From: DATKCT01 sp035513055
Lineage (GTDB): Bacteria > Verrucomicrobiota > Verrucomicrobiia > Verrucomicrobiales > DEV007
Length of the DNA stretch: 64,000 bases
NCBI GenBank assembly: GCA_035513055.1
Contig: DATKCT010000027.1
Span: 1-64,000 of the forward strand
Reading direction: 5' to 3'
The notes under the pieces were generated by a model. The model saw only the letters and a program-made list of their open reading frames with translations, had not been told where the DNA came from and searched no databases. A program made the position numbers and the translations under genes. Of the stretch, positions 27,401 to 35,834 are shown piece after piece. The first letter of the stretch is position 1. The number at the start of each line of letters is the position of its first letter.

Positions 27401-30007
27401 ATCGATCTGGAGATACCCCGGGACAAAATCGTGGTGGTGACAGGATTGAGCGGTTCCGGAAAATCGACTTTGGCTTTCGACATCCTGTTCGCGGAGGGGC
27501 AGAGGCGATTTCTGGACAGCATGTCGACCTATGCGCGGCAGTTCACCCAGCAGATGGAACGTCCAGAGGTGGACGTCATCACCGGCTTGCCGCCCACGGT
27601 GGCGATCGAGCAACGGATCTCGCGCGGGGGCGGAAGATCGACGGTGGCGACGGTGACAGAGATCTATCATTTTCTTCGGTTGCTCTATGCGAAGCTTGGG
27701 GCGCAGCACTGTCCGGCCTGTGGGATAGCGGTGCGGCGGCAGACCGCGGCGGCGATCGCGGAGGAGGTGGGGAAGGCGCTTGGCAAGGGGCGGGTGCGGT
27801 TGCTGGCGCCGTTGATCAAAGCCCGCAAGGGGCTGCACACGGAGGTGGCTGCCTGGGCTGCGAAGCAGGGATACCGGGAGCTGTTGGTGGATGGCGTTTA
27901 CCTGCCCTCGGAGGATTTCTCCGGTTTGGAACGTTACCGGGAACACAGCATCGACGCCGTGACGGCGGATTGGAACCGGCGGACGCGACCTGGCGAGGCG
28001 GCGCTCCGCGCTGCCGTCGAGGAGGCCTTGCGGGTGGGACGAGGCACGGCGAAGACGGCCGTGGGCGCAGGGCCACCGAAGATCTTGAGCACGGAGATGA
28101 GTTGCTCGGGTTGCGGGCGCGCCTTCGAGGAACTCGATCCCCGTCTGTTCTCCTACAACTCGCCGCACGGTTGGTGCCCGTCCTGTCGAGGGTTTGGCTC
28201 CATTCTGGCGGGAGCGCGCGGATTTGGTCCGGACGGCGGGCAATCCTGGCTGGAAGCGGAGTTGCAGGAGGAGCGGCGTTTCGAAGGAGCGGAAGCCGGG
28301 GCGGCGACGCCGTGCCGTGACTGCGGGGGCGCCCGCCTGAACGAGGTGGCGCGGGCCGTGCTGTTGCAGGGGGTTTCCATTGCGGACTTTGCGCGGAGAG
28401 CGGTGAAGGACGTGGCGCGGCAGTTGAAACGTTGGCGATTTCGTCAGAACGAGGCCGTGATTGCGCGGGACATCGTGACCGAAATGACGCGGCGTTTGCG
28501 TTTTCTCGAGGAAACGGGGCTGGGGTATCTCGGGCTGGACCGCTCGGCGGGAACGCTCTCGGGCGGGGAAGCGCAGCGCATCCGTTTGGCTGCTCAGTTG
28601 GGTTCGAACTTGCGGGGCGTGCTCTATGTCTTGGACGAGCCGACGATCGGACTTCATCCGCGGGACAACGCCAAGTTGTTAGACACCCTCGAGCTGCTGC
28701 GCAGCAAGGGCAACAGCTTGGTGGTGGTCGAGCACGACGAGGAGACCATGCGGCGGGCGGACCGCATCATCGACTTGGGCCCGGGCGCCGGGCGATATGG
28801 GGGTGAGGTCGTGGCCGAGGGCAGTGTCGCGGCGATCTGCCGTGCCCGGGGATCGCTGACCGGGCTTCATCTGCGGCGACAGCGGACTCGGATGCGGGGC
28901 GAGCGGCGGCCCATTCCGCCGGACACCGCCTCCGGGGCGTGGCTGCGGGTCTTCGGCGCCAGCGCCAACAATCTGCAAGGGATCGACGTAGCGCTTCCCT
29001 TGGGGCGGCTGGTGGGAATCGCGGGCGTCTCGGGATCGGGGAAAAGCAGTCTGGTTCGCGGAGTCATCCTGCCGGCGGTGCAGGCGGCGATCGGGCGCCG
29101 GGCAGGAAGTGCGGTTCCCGGGGAGGGGCGGGTATGGAAGCGACTTTCGGGAGCGGGAGGAATCGCTGCGGTTTACGAAGTGGACCAATCGCCACTTGGA
29201 AAGACTTCGCGATCCACCCCGGCGACCTACATCAAAGTCTTCGACGAGATCCGGCGGCTTTTTGCCGGATTGCCAGAGGCGCGTTTGCGCGGGTTCACGG
29301 CGGGCCGGTTCTCATTCAACACGGAGGGCGGGCGTTGCGAAACCTGCCGGGGCAACGGGCGGGTCCGGTTGGAGATGAGTTTTCTACCGGCCTCCTGGGT
29401 GCGTTGCGAGGACTGCCGGGGGCAGCGCTACAACGCGGCCACCCTGGAGGCGACCTATCGCGGCAAGAACATCGGGGAGGTCATGGAGATGACCGTGGCG
29501 GAAGCATGTCAGTTTTTCGAGGCTCACCCGCGAATCCGGATTCCCCTGGAGTTGTTGCGGGACACGGGCACGGGCTACCTGCAATTGGGGCAACCTAGTC
29601 CGACGCTGAGCGGCGGGGAAGCTCAGAGGGTAAAACTGGTGCATCAGTTGGCCCGGGGCTCATTGCGCGAGGCGGCGGCGCGCCGCCGTGGCGCCGGAAG
29701 CATAGGGCGCGGGAATCTTTACTTGATAGAGGAACCTTCGATTGGATTGCATCCGGCGGATGTGGACCGTTTGGTGGCGGTGCTTCATGGATTGGTGGAC
29801 GAGGGTCACTGCGTGGTGGTTATCGAGCACAACGCCGACATTCTCGCCGAAGCCGATTTCTTGATCGAGCTGGGCCCGGAGGCGGGCTCGGCGGGGGGCC
29901 GGGTGGTGGCGAAGGGAACGCCGGAAGCCGTCTGCCGGGTCCGGGGAAGCCGCACCGCGCCCTATCTGAAGCGCGCCTTGGGCCTGGAGGGCGCTCAAGA
30001 CCTGTGA
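24440..30007 (+). CDS. uvrA: double-length UvrA (two complete UvrA units fused in tandem)
   Basis: The protein has 1855 residues, about twice the usual 940-970. Each half carries two ABC ATPase heads. Walker A motifs are GPSGSGKSS (from residue 38), GVSGSGKST, GLSGSGKST and GVSGSGKSS; ABC signatures are LSGGELQRV, LSGGEAQRLK, LSGGEAQRI and LSGGEAQRV. Both halves also have the UvrA DNA-binding insertion (FSPYTRQFFDRM in the first, MSTYARQFTQQM in the second) and zinc-binding cysteine pairs. UvrA recognises bulky DNA damage and loads UvrB in nucleotide excision repair. The natural protein is a homodimer, so this fusion may work as an intramolecular dimer. Chlamydiae carry the same kind of fusion. 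Convergent with the next gene, 27 bases away. Confidence 0.95.
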   Translation: MVRRRRLPEGIRIRGARQNNLANLSLDVPLNQLTVVTGPSGSGKSSLAFQTLYAEGQRRYVETFSPYTRQFFDRMDKPQVDAIEGTPPAIAIEQSNQVRTSRSTVGTITEINDYLKLFFPAAAEGFCPRCGGPARPDSPASILRAAAEQFGDGALLVTFPVPVPPGMGAEEFFGYLRQQGYLRLLREGKVVRIDEDAAEGSSLPPEVEVIQDRVTAGGKTQARMHEAIERALHLGRGRLALAGAETGQRQAYSRGWHCASCDLQLQPPTPALFSFNHPLGACPVCRGFGRTIGIDLDRAIPDRSLSLAGGAVKAFHGERNQECQDDLERQARARGLDLRRPFHELSEEDQNWVWYGDGGRDSDPEEAWKNGRWYGVQGFFDWMERRAYRMHVRVFLSRFRSYTVCRACKGGRLQPGALAYRFRGKTLPELWDMPVDVLLEWMREYRPPDGDSALKLLHGQIASRLGYLERIGLGYLSLDRPARTLSGGELQRVNLTTCLGAGLVNTLFVLDEPSVGLHARDTSRLIEVLHGLRDQGNTLVVVEHEEAVMRAADHIVDLGPGRGDGGGRLVFAGPLEKLERARSLTGDYLSGRKVIATPAVRRKPRPGACLQIRGATCHNLRELDVDIPLGLFTCVTGVSGSGKSTLVHEVLYRGLCRQRGEATEGGEGRIRSLTGHEGLSESVMVDQSPLARTPRSTPAVFIGAFDLVRRLFAQTDEAKAQGLLPGYFSFNSGQGRCERCAGIGFEKVEMQFLSDIFVRCPECEGRRFQKAALAVRLGGLSVHEVLELTVSAAIPFFQELGGRLAAQTAERLSALEEVGLDYLKLGQPVNTLSGGEAQRLKLVGHLLARGASQGGEGGALLIFDEPTTGLHLDDVALLMSLFQRLADRGHTVLVIEHHLDVIKCADHVIDLGPEAGCGGGRLVASGSPEEVAAAPGSHTGAFLAQRLEGGGASLRAAETAPEWGGRPAAIDTRAIRIRGAREHNLKNIDLEIPRDKIVVVTGLSGSGKSTLAFDILFAEGQRRFLDSMSTYARQFTQQMERPEVDVITGLPPTVAIEQRISRGGGRSTVATVTEIYHFLRLLYAKLGAQHCPACGIAVRRQTAAAIAEEVGKALGKGRVRLLAPLIKARKGLHTEVAAWAAKQGYRELLVDGVYLPSEDFSGLERYREHSIDAVTADWNRRTRPGEAALRAAVEEALRVGRGTAKTAVGAGPPKILSTEMSCSGCGRAFEELDPRLFSYNSPHGWCPSCRGFGSILAGARGFGPDGGQSWLEAELQEERRFEGAEAGAATPCRDCGGARLNEVARAVLLQGVSIADFARRAVKDVARQLKRWRFRQNEAVIARDIVTEMTRRLRFLEETGLGYLGLDRSAGTLSGGEAQRIRLAAQLGSNLRGVLYVLDEPTIGLHPRDNAKLLDTLELLRSKGNSLVVVEHDEETMRRADRIIDLGPGAGRYGGEVVAEGSVAAICRARGSLTGLHLRRQRTRMRGERRPIPPDTASGAWLRVFGASANNLQGIDVALPLGRLVGIAGVSGSGKSSLVRGVILPAVQAAIGRRAGSAVPGEGRVWKRLSGAGGIAAVYEVDQSPLGKTSRSTPATYIKVFDEIRRLFAGLPEARLRGFTAGRFSFNTEGGRCETCRGNGRVRLEMSFLPASWVRCEDCRGQRYNAATLEATYRGKNIGEVMEMTVAEACQFFEAHPRIRIPLELLRDTGTGYLQLGQPSPTLSGGEAQRVKLVHQLARGSLREAAARRRGAGSIGRGNLYLIEEPSIGLHPADVDRLVAVLHGLVDEGHCVVVIEHNADILAEADFLIELGPEAGSAGGRVVAKGTPEAVCRVRGSRTAPYLKRALGLEGAQDL

Positions 30008-30034
30008 ACGGTGGGATGGCGGGGCCCTGGCAGG

Positions 30035-30271
30035 TTATTCGAAATCATCCCAGAGAACGGACTGCCGGGCCCGCCGGCCGAGTTCCTGTGCCTGGCTGAT
30101 CACGGACTGGAGGTCGTTGACGAAACGGTAGCCGTGGCAGTTGGGACAGAGGGCCGCGCTGGCCAGCACGATGGAATCGCAGCCTTCACAGACTTTGTAA
30201 TCAGAGGGATTCTTGGCGATTTTGGCCGCCTTACGCGCGCGCTTGTTCAGGCTGTCATCCATTTCCGCCAT
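30035..30271 (-). CDS. small zinc-ribbon protein
   Basis: The protein has 78 residues from the ATG at 30271; a TTG two codons earlier and an ATG three codons later are alternatives. After a lysine/arginine-rich helix (NKRARKAAKIAK) comes a zinc ribbon with C28xxC31 and C42xxC45, and the end is acidic (WDDFE). It sits downstream of rpsT on the same strand with a 157-base gap. Small ribbon proteins of this kind usually bind nucleic acid or ribosomes, but no function can be claimed. Confidence 0.75.
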   Translation of the reverse strand: MAEMDDSLNKRARKAAKIAKNPSDYKVCEGCDSIVLASAALCPNCHGYRFVNDLQSVISQAQELGRRARQSVLWDDFE

Positions 30272-30428
30272 AGGCAAAGAGGAGTGAAGTTAATCCGGAT
30301 GACAGCGAAATCAACTTCCAGGAAAGCCGGCGGGCGGCATGGGAGAAAGAGCGGATTCCCCAGGTTGGGGCCGCAGGCGGCAAGCGCGGATGGGCGGCCT
30401 GAGTGGCGCCGGGATGTCTCCGGCCGGG

Positions 30429-30695
30429 TCAGGATGCCGCGACCGCCAGTTTGCGTGTGTAGCGGCTTTTGATGCGGCTGGCGGCATTGGGATGGATGAC
30501 GCGGCGCCGGGCGGCCTTGTCCGCCGCGGAAAACAACTCGGCCAGAGCGGAGTCCACCGTGTCGCGATCGCCGGAAGCGATGGCCGCATCCACCTTTCTC
30601 CGGAAGGTTCTCACGCGGGTGCGCAACTGCCGATTAGCGGCCGTGCGGCGAGCGGTTTGGCGGACGCGTTTGAGGGCGGACTTGGTGTTGGCCAT
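30429..30695 (-). CDS. rpsT: 30S ribosomal protein S20
   Basis: The protein has 88 residues with the S20 opening MANTKSALKRVRQ, an internal basic RRTAANRQLRTRVRTF helix and the conserved HPNAASRIKSRYTRKL end. S20 binds the 5' and 3' minor domains of 16S rRNA early in 30S assembly. It is transcribed alone or with the upstream L,D-transpeptidase (36-base gap). No strong Shine-Dalgarno site is visible before the ATG. Confidence 0.96.
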   Translation of the reverse strand: MANTKSALKRVRQTARRTAANRQLRTRVRTFRRKVDAAIASGDRDTVDSALAELFSAADKAARRRVIHPNAASRIKSRYTRKLAVAAS

Positions 30696-30731
30696 AGCGG
30701 AGCCGGGAAGCTAGGGAGATGGGGAAGCCTG

Positions 30732-31388
30732 TCAAGAGGGAAAGGATTTCCGTCCTGGACGGGAACGATGGGAGATTGTGGGCGGCTCTTGGGCAACGCG
30801 TTCATTCCGGTGCAAGCTGCGCGGGACCACTTCGATCCGGGCTCCGACGCCGACCCTGTCGTAGAGTTCGATGACGTCACGGGAACGCATGCGGATGCAG
30901 CCGTAACTGGCGGGTTCACCGATCCGGTATTCTTCCGGGGTGCCGTGGATGTAGATGTAGCGCCGGAAGGCGTTGGCGTTTTCGGAGTCGCGGCCCCTGA
31001 GCCAGAGAATTCGCGTAACGATAGGATCTCGTCCGGGGGCGTTGGGAGGAAGGATTTCTCCGGTGGGGCGGCGGTGCTTGAAGACGGCCCCAGGGGGAGC
31101 GCCTTCGCCTATTTTCCGCGCGACCTCGAGTTGTCCGAGGGGCGTGCAACAACTTCCGGGAGCGTCGCCGGCTCCGAATTTAGACGTAGAGACAGGGTAT
31201 TCAGCGATGGGGCTGCCTTTGTGCAAGACGACCATGCGCTGATCGGCCACGCTGACCACCATGGCGTGGGAGCGGTCGACGCTGGAGCAATTCGCCAGGA
31301 AAAGCGCTGCGCAGGCTGTGGGAGCGATGCGGAGCAAGAGGCGAAGGGCAGCCGGGAGAGGATCACGCAGGGAGGGCATGGTCTTCAT
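30732..31388 (-). CDS. L,D-transpeptidase (YkuD) lipoprotein
   Basis: The protein has 218 residues from the ATG at 31388. A lipobox LANC (Cys34) anchors it to a membrane. The YkuD domain contains the catalytic motif as HGT (His148) and SYGCIRM (Cys164), and a C-terminal basic, disordered tail. These enzymes make 3-3 peptidoglycan cross-links or attach proteins to peptidoglycan. The gene overlaps the end of the glycosyltransferase gene by 26 bases, so the two are probably co-transcribed. The ATG at 31379 would also give a good signal. Confidence 0.88.
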   Translation of the reverse strand: MKTMPSLRDPLPAALRLLLRIAPTACAALFLANCSSVDRSHAMVVSVADQRMVVLHKGSPIAEYPVSTSKFGAGDAPGSCCTPLGQLEVARKIGEGAPPGAVFKHRRPTGEILPPNAPGRDPIVTRILWLRGRDSENANAFRRYIYIHGTPEEYRIGEPASYGCIRMRSRDVIELYDRVGVGARIEVVPRSLHRNERVAQEPPTISHRSRPGRKSFPS

Positions 31389-32862
31389 TGCTACGATTGT
31401 CACCATTCCAGCGGGTTGGGAAGAACTGAGCCAGGGAGCAACCGGCTACGTAGAGAAAACCGCCCTGGAACAGCAAGAGGAAGGGCACCGATCCCCAGTA
31501 GCCGCAATGGACGGCATAGACGACGAGCCCGGTGAAGTAGAGGGCCAGGGCGATCTCGATGATAGGGGTGACGGAACGGAGAGCCCTGTAGCGGGACCGG
31601 CGCCAGTTGCTTTTGCGGTTTTGGATCCCGTATTTGGGTGTGCGATTGAAAGCGGAATGGCGGTTGAACAAGGCCTCGAGCACGGCCTTGCCGTTGTTGA
31701 TGGACATGCCGATGCCGAGGGCCAGGAGCAGGGGCAGGTAGATCAGTTCACGCAGCCAGGTCCGGGGGTGCAGTTCCCGTTGGGAGACGACATAAAAGAC
31801 CATGACCGAGACGGAAGCGGCGATGAAGATGGGAATGCTCAGGAGCAATTCCCACTTCCATTCGAGGCGGGTCTCGCTTGGGAAAATGAGGAAGCAGAGC
31901 AGGACTAGGAGGAGGTAGGCGAAGTTGGAAGTGAGGTGGGCGGTGGCTTCGAGCTTCACGAAGAAAGGCACGGGGCTTCGCCAGACTTTGGAGAGCATCT
32001 TCTTGCAAGTCTGAATGGAACCTTTGGTCCAACGGTGCTGCTGCGACTTGAACCCGTTCATGTCGACGGGGAGTTCCGCCGGGCTGACCACGTCCTTGAG
32101 AAAAACGAACCGCCAGCCCGCCAACTGGGCCCGGTAGCTGAGGTCGAGGTCTTCGGTGAGGGTGTCGTGTTGCCAGCCTCCCGCGTCGGTGATGCAGCTC
32201 CGGCGCCAAATGCCCCCGGTGCCGTTGAAATTGAAAAAGCGGCCGCTCCGGCTCCGGGCCGTCTGTTCCATGAGGAGGTGACCATCGAGGAACATGGCCT
32301 GAATCCGGGTGAGCAGCGAGTAACCCCGGTTCAGATGCCCCCAGCGCGACTGAACCATGCCCACCTGCGGGTCGGTAAAGTAGTGAATCATTTCCAGCAG
32401 GATGCCGGTGGGAGGCACGAAGTCGGCATCGAGAATGAAGATGAACTCGCCGCGGGCCGACTGCATGCCTTCCTCGAGCGCGCCCGCCTTGAATCCGGTC
32501 CGGTCGCTGCGATGCCGCACTTCGACGTCGAATCCCTGTGCCCGAAGCCGGGCCGCCTCCTGTTCGCAGATGCCAGTGGTTTCGTCGGTGGAATCATCCA
32601 GGATTTGGATTTGCAACCGGTCCTTGGGGTAGTGCAGTTCGCCCACGGACCGGATCAACCGTTCGACGACGTGGAGTTCGTTGAAAACCGGCAGTTGCAC
32701 CGTGACCACCGGAAGCTCGGCAAAACGGTCCAACGGGCGAGGGTCGGTCCGCGCATGCTTGAAGTAGAGGAAGATGATGAGAAACCGGTGGACTCCGTAG
32801 GCGGAAAGTCCGAGGAGAACCGCTGTGTAGGATACAAACCAGATGAGGTTGGGCCAATCCAT
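31363..32862 (-). CDS. membrane family 2 glycosyltransferase (cellulose-synthase-like)
   Basis: The protein has 499 residues, starting at the ATG at 32862 just before the first membrane helix (LIWFVSYTAVLLGLSAYG); GGGAG lies about 13 bases upstream. The processive GT2 residues are present: LDD (88-90), DAD (145-147), TED (236-238) and QQHRW (274-278). Further membrane helices lie near 315-335, 345-370, 385-400 and 450-490. It transfers sugars from nucleotide-sugar donors at the cytoplasmic membrane, making a polysaccharide or glycolipid of unknown identity. The adjoining L,D-transpeptidase suggests an envelope role. Confidence 0.9.
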   Translation of the reverse strand: MDWPNLIWFVSYTAVLLGLSAYGVHRFLIIFLYFKHARTDPRPLDRFAELPVVTVQLPVFNELHVVERLIRSVGELHYPKDRLQIQILDDSTDETTGICEQEAARLRAQGFDVEVRHRSDRTGFKAGALEEGMQSARGEFIFILDADFVPPTGILLEMIHYFTDPQVGMVQSRWGHLNRGYSLLTRIQAMFLDGHLLMEQTARSRSGRFFNFNGTGGIWRRSCITDAGGWQHDTLTEDLDLSYRAQLAGWRFVFLKDVVSPAELPVDMNGFKSQQHRWTKGSIQTCKKMLSKVWRSPVPFFVKLEATAHLTSNFAYLLLVLLCFLIFPSETRLEWKWELLLSIPIFIAASVSVMVFYVVSQRELHPRTWLRELIYLPLLLALGIGMSINNGKAVLEALFNRHSAFNRTPKYGIQNRKSNWRRSRYRALRSVTPIIEIALALYFTGLVVYAVHCGYWGSVPFLLLFQGGFLYVAGCSLAQFFPTRWNGDNRSNEDHALPA

Positions 32863-33086
32863 GAACGAACTTACTCCCGTGGTAGCCAAGGGTGGCTTAT
32901 GATGCTTGGTGCGGAAAACACGTCAAGGTGGAATTAGGGCAGGACGGCAGGGCCGGTTTCTCGGTTATAGCTTGATCAGCAAACCCCTGCCCTTGGGCGA
33001 AGCGATCGCGCCGTTCCGCGTTGCTTCGCCGGAAATGTTCATTCTCAAGTTGTGCTGGGGGTCATGATAAAAGATATTCCGCAGCC

Positions 33087-33932
33087 GTGAAGGTGCTTTT
33101 TCGGAAAATTCTGCCGGTGCTGCTGGTTGCGTTGCTGCCCGCGCCAGCGTTGCGGGCCCAGGACAGGCCTGTCGCGCTTCCCGAGGTGCCGGAGGATCTC
33201 CTGGAAGACGATCACGTTCGCGAGGAATTTGGCGTCAACCCCTTTACCGCTCCTTCCATTCGCCAACTTTTCAAGGACTTGGATGGCCTGGGAGAGATCC
33301 CCTATGAGCGCCTCTCCCGCAAGATACCCGCGGTGCCTCCCCGCCACCGCGCGGTGGTGGCGGTCAGTTTGGGGATCCTCATCAGTGATGGTTTGGTCTC
33401 TGTGCAGTGTGAAAAACAGGGGGACCTCGAACCGATCGGACGCGCCTTGCTGGATCACGCCAAGCTGTTGGGAGCCGGCGACCGCATGCAGCGGCACACC
33501 AAGAGTTTGGTGGAACATAGTCTGGACGGGGATTGGTCCGAACTGAAGGACGAACTCGCTGCGACCCAGAAAGATGTCGAGGCCGAGTTGGTCCAACTGC
33601 GGGATGTCGATCTGGCTCACCTGATCAGCCTCGGCGGCTGGTTGCGGGCCTTTCAAATCGGCTGTGAGAGTGTCGAGGACCCGTTCCAGCCAGAGAAAGC
33701 GGCCACCTTGCCCCGGACCGACATCGCCGATTACTTCGTGGCCATGCTTGAGACGATGGACATGCAGATCCTGCGGGAAGACCGCATCATGCGGTTGCGC
33801 GAAGGTCTCGTCGGGCTCCGGGCCAGTTTCGAGCTTCCCGAGGGCTCCGAGGCCGGACCCGAAACCGTTGCTGCCTGGAAGAAGGCGGCGGGGGATCTGC
33901 TCGAGTTGCTGACCACGAACGGGGAATTGTAA
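33087..33932 (+). CDS. exported helical protein of unknown function
   Basis: The protein has 281 residues. The GTG at 33087 is the best start because it directly precedes a signal peptide (VKVLFRKILPVLLVALLPAPALRAQ); the open frame extends to 33021 without support. The mature protein is largely alpha-helical and charged, with no cysteine motif or catalytic signature that I recognise. It begins with DRPVALPEVPEDLLEDDHVR and contains RHRAVVAVSLGILISDGLV. It stands alone between a minus-strand glycosyltransferase and argC. Confidence 0.7.
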   Translation: MKVLFRKILPVLLVALLPAPALRAQDRPVALPEVPEDLLEDDHVREEFGVNPFTAPSIRQLFKDLDGLGEIPYERLSRKIPAVPPRHRAVVAVSLGILISDGLVSVQCEKQGDLEPIGRALLDHAKLLGAGDRMQRHTKSLVEHSLDGDWSELKDELAATQKDVEAELVQLRDVDLAHLISLGGWLRAFQIGCESVEDPFQPEKAATLPRTDIADYFVAMLETMDMQILREDRIMRLREGLVGLRASFELPEGSEAGPETVAAWKKAAGDLLELLTTNGEL

Positions 33933-34028
33933 GCCTGCCTTTCGCATAGGGTTTCCTCGCGAGGGGCTGCGAACCCCCGGGGGAGAACGCGCGGGGCATG
34001 CAGAGGTGGGTTGCGGCATCCCTTTCAA

Positions 34029-34042
34029 GCGCGCAAGCGCGC
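34029..34042. terminator. short GC hairpin between convergent genes
   Basis: GCGCG and CGCGC with loop CAAG lie in the 143-base gap between the convergent 33087-33932 gene and argC. There is no T tract on either strand. A bidirectional terminator is only a possibility. Confidence 0.22.
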
Positions 34043-34075
34043 GACGAGGACTGCCCGCGTCACGGTCAGGCCGGT

Positions 34076-35137
34076 TCAGATCCCCAACAATCCCGCCGTT
34101 TCGGGCAGCCCGAACATCACATTCAGGCATTGGACCGCTTGACCCGCCGCCCCTTTCCCGAGGTTGTCCTCCGAGCTGCACAGAACCAAGCGGCCCGCGC
34201 GCAAATCCTGCACCCAACCGAGATCGATGAAGTTGGTCCCGGTCACGTGTTTCGAGTCGGGAAAGACGTTTTCACCCAGGACGCGAACGAAAGGCTGGGT
34301 TTTGTAGGCTTCGGAATAGACCTGGGCGATGCGGTCCGGCGGCAGACCAGGAGTTGGATTGGCGTAAATGGTGGTCGCGATCCCCGCAGTGACGGGCACA
34401 AGATGCGGTGTGAAAGAGACGATCACCGGACGCCGGGCCGCCCAACTCAGTTCCTGCTCGATCTCCGCCAAGTGGCGGTGTTGCGGGGCCCCGTAAGCGC
34501 GGAGACTTTCGTTGCACTCGACGAAGAGCAAGGGGATTTCCGCTTTTCGGCCGGCGCCGCTGACGCCGCTGAGGGAAAAGGCGCAGATGGATGTGGGATC
34601 GATGCAGTCTGCTTGCAGGAGAGGAATGAGGGGGATCAGCACACTGGTGGGATAGCAGCCTGGCGAAGCCACCAAACGGGCTTCGCGGATTTCCTGGGCA
34701 TGGAACTCCGGCAGGCCATAGACGGCCGACGGGAGCAGATCCGGAGCCGGATGTTTTCTGCCGCGGAAGGCTTCATAGACACCGGGGTCACGCAGGCGGA
34801 AGTCATCGCTCAAATCGATGACCCTGAGACCCGCATCGAGCAGCGGCCGGGCATACTCCGCGGAGACGCCGTGGGGCAGGGCGAGAAAGACGGCTTGGGC
34901 GCCCGAGCGGACCACGATTTCGGGGTCCGCTTCGTCGAACGTCAGGGCGCCGGCAATTCCGGCTCCTTGAAAGCGGGGGTGCACGCTGGAGAGACTGCGC
35001 CCGGCGAATCGGCGGGAAGTGAGGCAGCGCAATTCAGCCCGTTCATGCCGAAGCAGGAGGCGAATCAATTCGACGCCCGAGTAGCCGCTGGCTCCTACGA
35101 CGGCGACGGGAACTGGGGATTGGCGTGAGGCGGTCAC
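34076..35137 (-). CDS. argC: N-acetyl-gamma-glutamyl-phosphate reductase
   Basis: The protein has 353 residues. It has an N-terminal NADP-binding Rossmann motif (VVGASGYSGVELIRLL at 13-28) and the catalytic cysteine in VASPGCYPTSVL (Cys161). It reduces N-acetylglutamyl-5-phosphate to the semialdehyde, the third step of arginine synthesis. No other arg gene is in the window, so the pathway is scattered. The length is normal for the family. Confidence 0.95.
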   Translation of the reverse strand: MTASRQSPVPVAVVGASGYSGVELIRLLLRHERAELRCLTSRRFAGRSLSSVHPRFQGAGIAGALTFDEADPEIVVRSGAQAVFLALPHGVSAEYARPLLDAGLRVIDLSDDFRLRDPGVYEAFRGRKHPAPDLLPSAVYGLPEFHAQEIREARLVASPGCYPTSVLIPLIPLLQADCIDPTSICAFSLSGVSGAGRKAEIPLLFVECNESLRAYGAPQHRHLAEIEQELSWAARRPVIVSFTPHLVPVTAGIATTIYANPTPGLPPDRIAQVYSEAYKTQPFVRVLGENVFPDSKHVTGTNFIDLGWVQDLRAGRLVLCSSEDNLGKGAAGQAVQCLNVMFGLPETAGLLGI

Positions 35138-35330
35138 GATGGAGCGCGGGAAGGGAAACGGATTCCGTGGGGGGCGGGCAGGCCGGCTGGTCTTTTGCTG
35201 TGAGGCGGAATGATGGGGTGGCTGGCCCCGCCGTCAACCTTCGCGGCGCCGGCGCCGCTGGCTCCGGCATAATACTCCGGCCGCAGAGTCACGAGGACGG
35301 CTGACTCCGCCATCGAGGGGCGGAGCAGAG

Positions 35331-35407
35331 TGGTCGGGCTGGCGGGATTCGAACCCACGACCTCTGCAACCCCATTGCAGCGCGCTACCAACCTGCGCTA
35401 CAGCCCG
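35331..35407 (-). tRNA. tRNA-Pro (anticodon GGG)
   Basis: The cloverleaf is complete: acceptor stem CGGGCTG/CAGCCCG, D stem GCGC/GCGC, anticodon stem CTGCA/TGCAG with loop ATGGGGT (anticodon GGG, G at 37), T stem GTGGG/CCCGC with TTCGAAT loop. Discriminator A is followed by an encoded CCA. It decodes CCC and CCT proline codons. It lies upstream of argC on the same strand, separated by 193 bases without a visible gene. Confidence 0.95.
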
Positions 35408-35497
35408 AAACGGCCGAAACCAGGAGAAGACTCTTCATCTCGTCTGGGATTCACGCAAGTCCGATTCTTTGGAACGGGAGTTCTCCCACGCAAAGGG

Positions 35498-35809
35498 CTA
35501 CGCCTTTACCAGAATCCGGCCTTGGTCTTCCCGGACCGGAAAGGTTTCCACAGACTCCGTGGCCGGAAGGCTTCGGGCTTCTCCGGTGTCCAGGTCGAAC
35601 CGGGCTTCGTGCAAAGGGCACACCACGCATCTCCCTTCGATCCATCCTTCCGAGAGGAGCGCATCGGCGTGAGTGCAGAGATCGTGCACGGCGCGGAGAG
35701 AGCCGTCCTCCAAGCGGCAGACGGCGACATCGCGCCCGGCCAACGAGCAGGCGCGCAGGGAACCAGGCGGCAAGTCTTCCGCGCTACAAACATCGATCCA
35801 GCCAGGCAT
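35498..35809 (-). CDS. Rieske-type [2Fe-2S] ferredoxin
   Basis: The protein has 103 residues from the ATG at 35809 (MPGWIDVCSAEDLPPG). The Rieske ligands are C45-T-H47 and C64-P-L-H67, with the usual spacing. The form is that of small soluble NirD/dioxygenase-type ferredoxins, with no membrane anchor. It carries electrons to an oxygenase or reductase that is not encoded nearby. It follows the alpha/beta hydrolase gene by 25 bases, so co-transcription is likely. Confidence 0.88.
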   Translation of the reverse strand: MPGWIDVCSAEDLPPGSLRACSLAGRDVAVCRLEDGSLRAVHDLCTHADALLSEGWIEGRCVVCPLHEARFDLDTGEARSLPATESVETFPVREDQGRILVKA

Positions 35810-35834
35810 TGGAAAAGAGTCTGAGAAATGTGGG

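Noticed and set aside
26837..28657. A 606-codon open frame on the strand opposite uvrA
   Set aside because: It has no signal, domain or start context; it arises from the high GC content and codon bias of uvrA.
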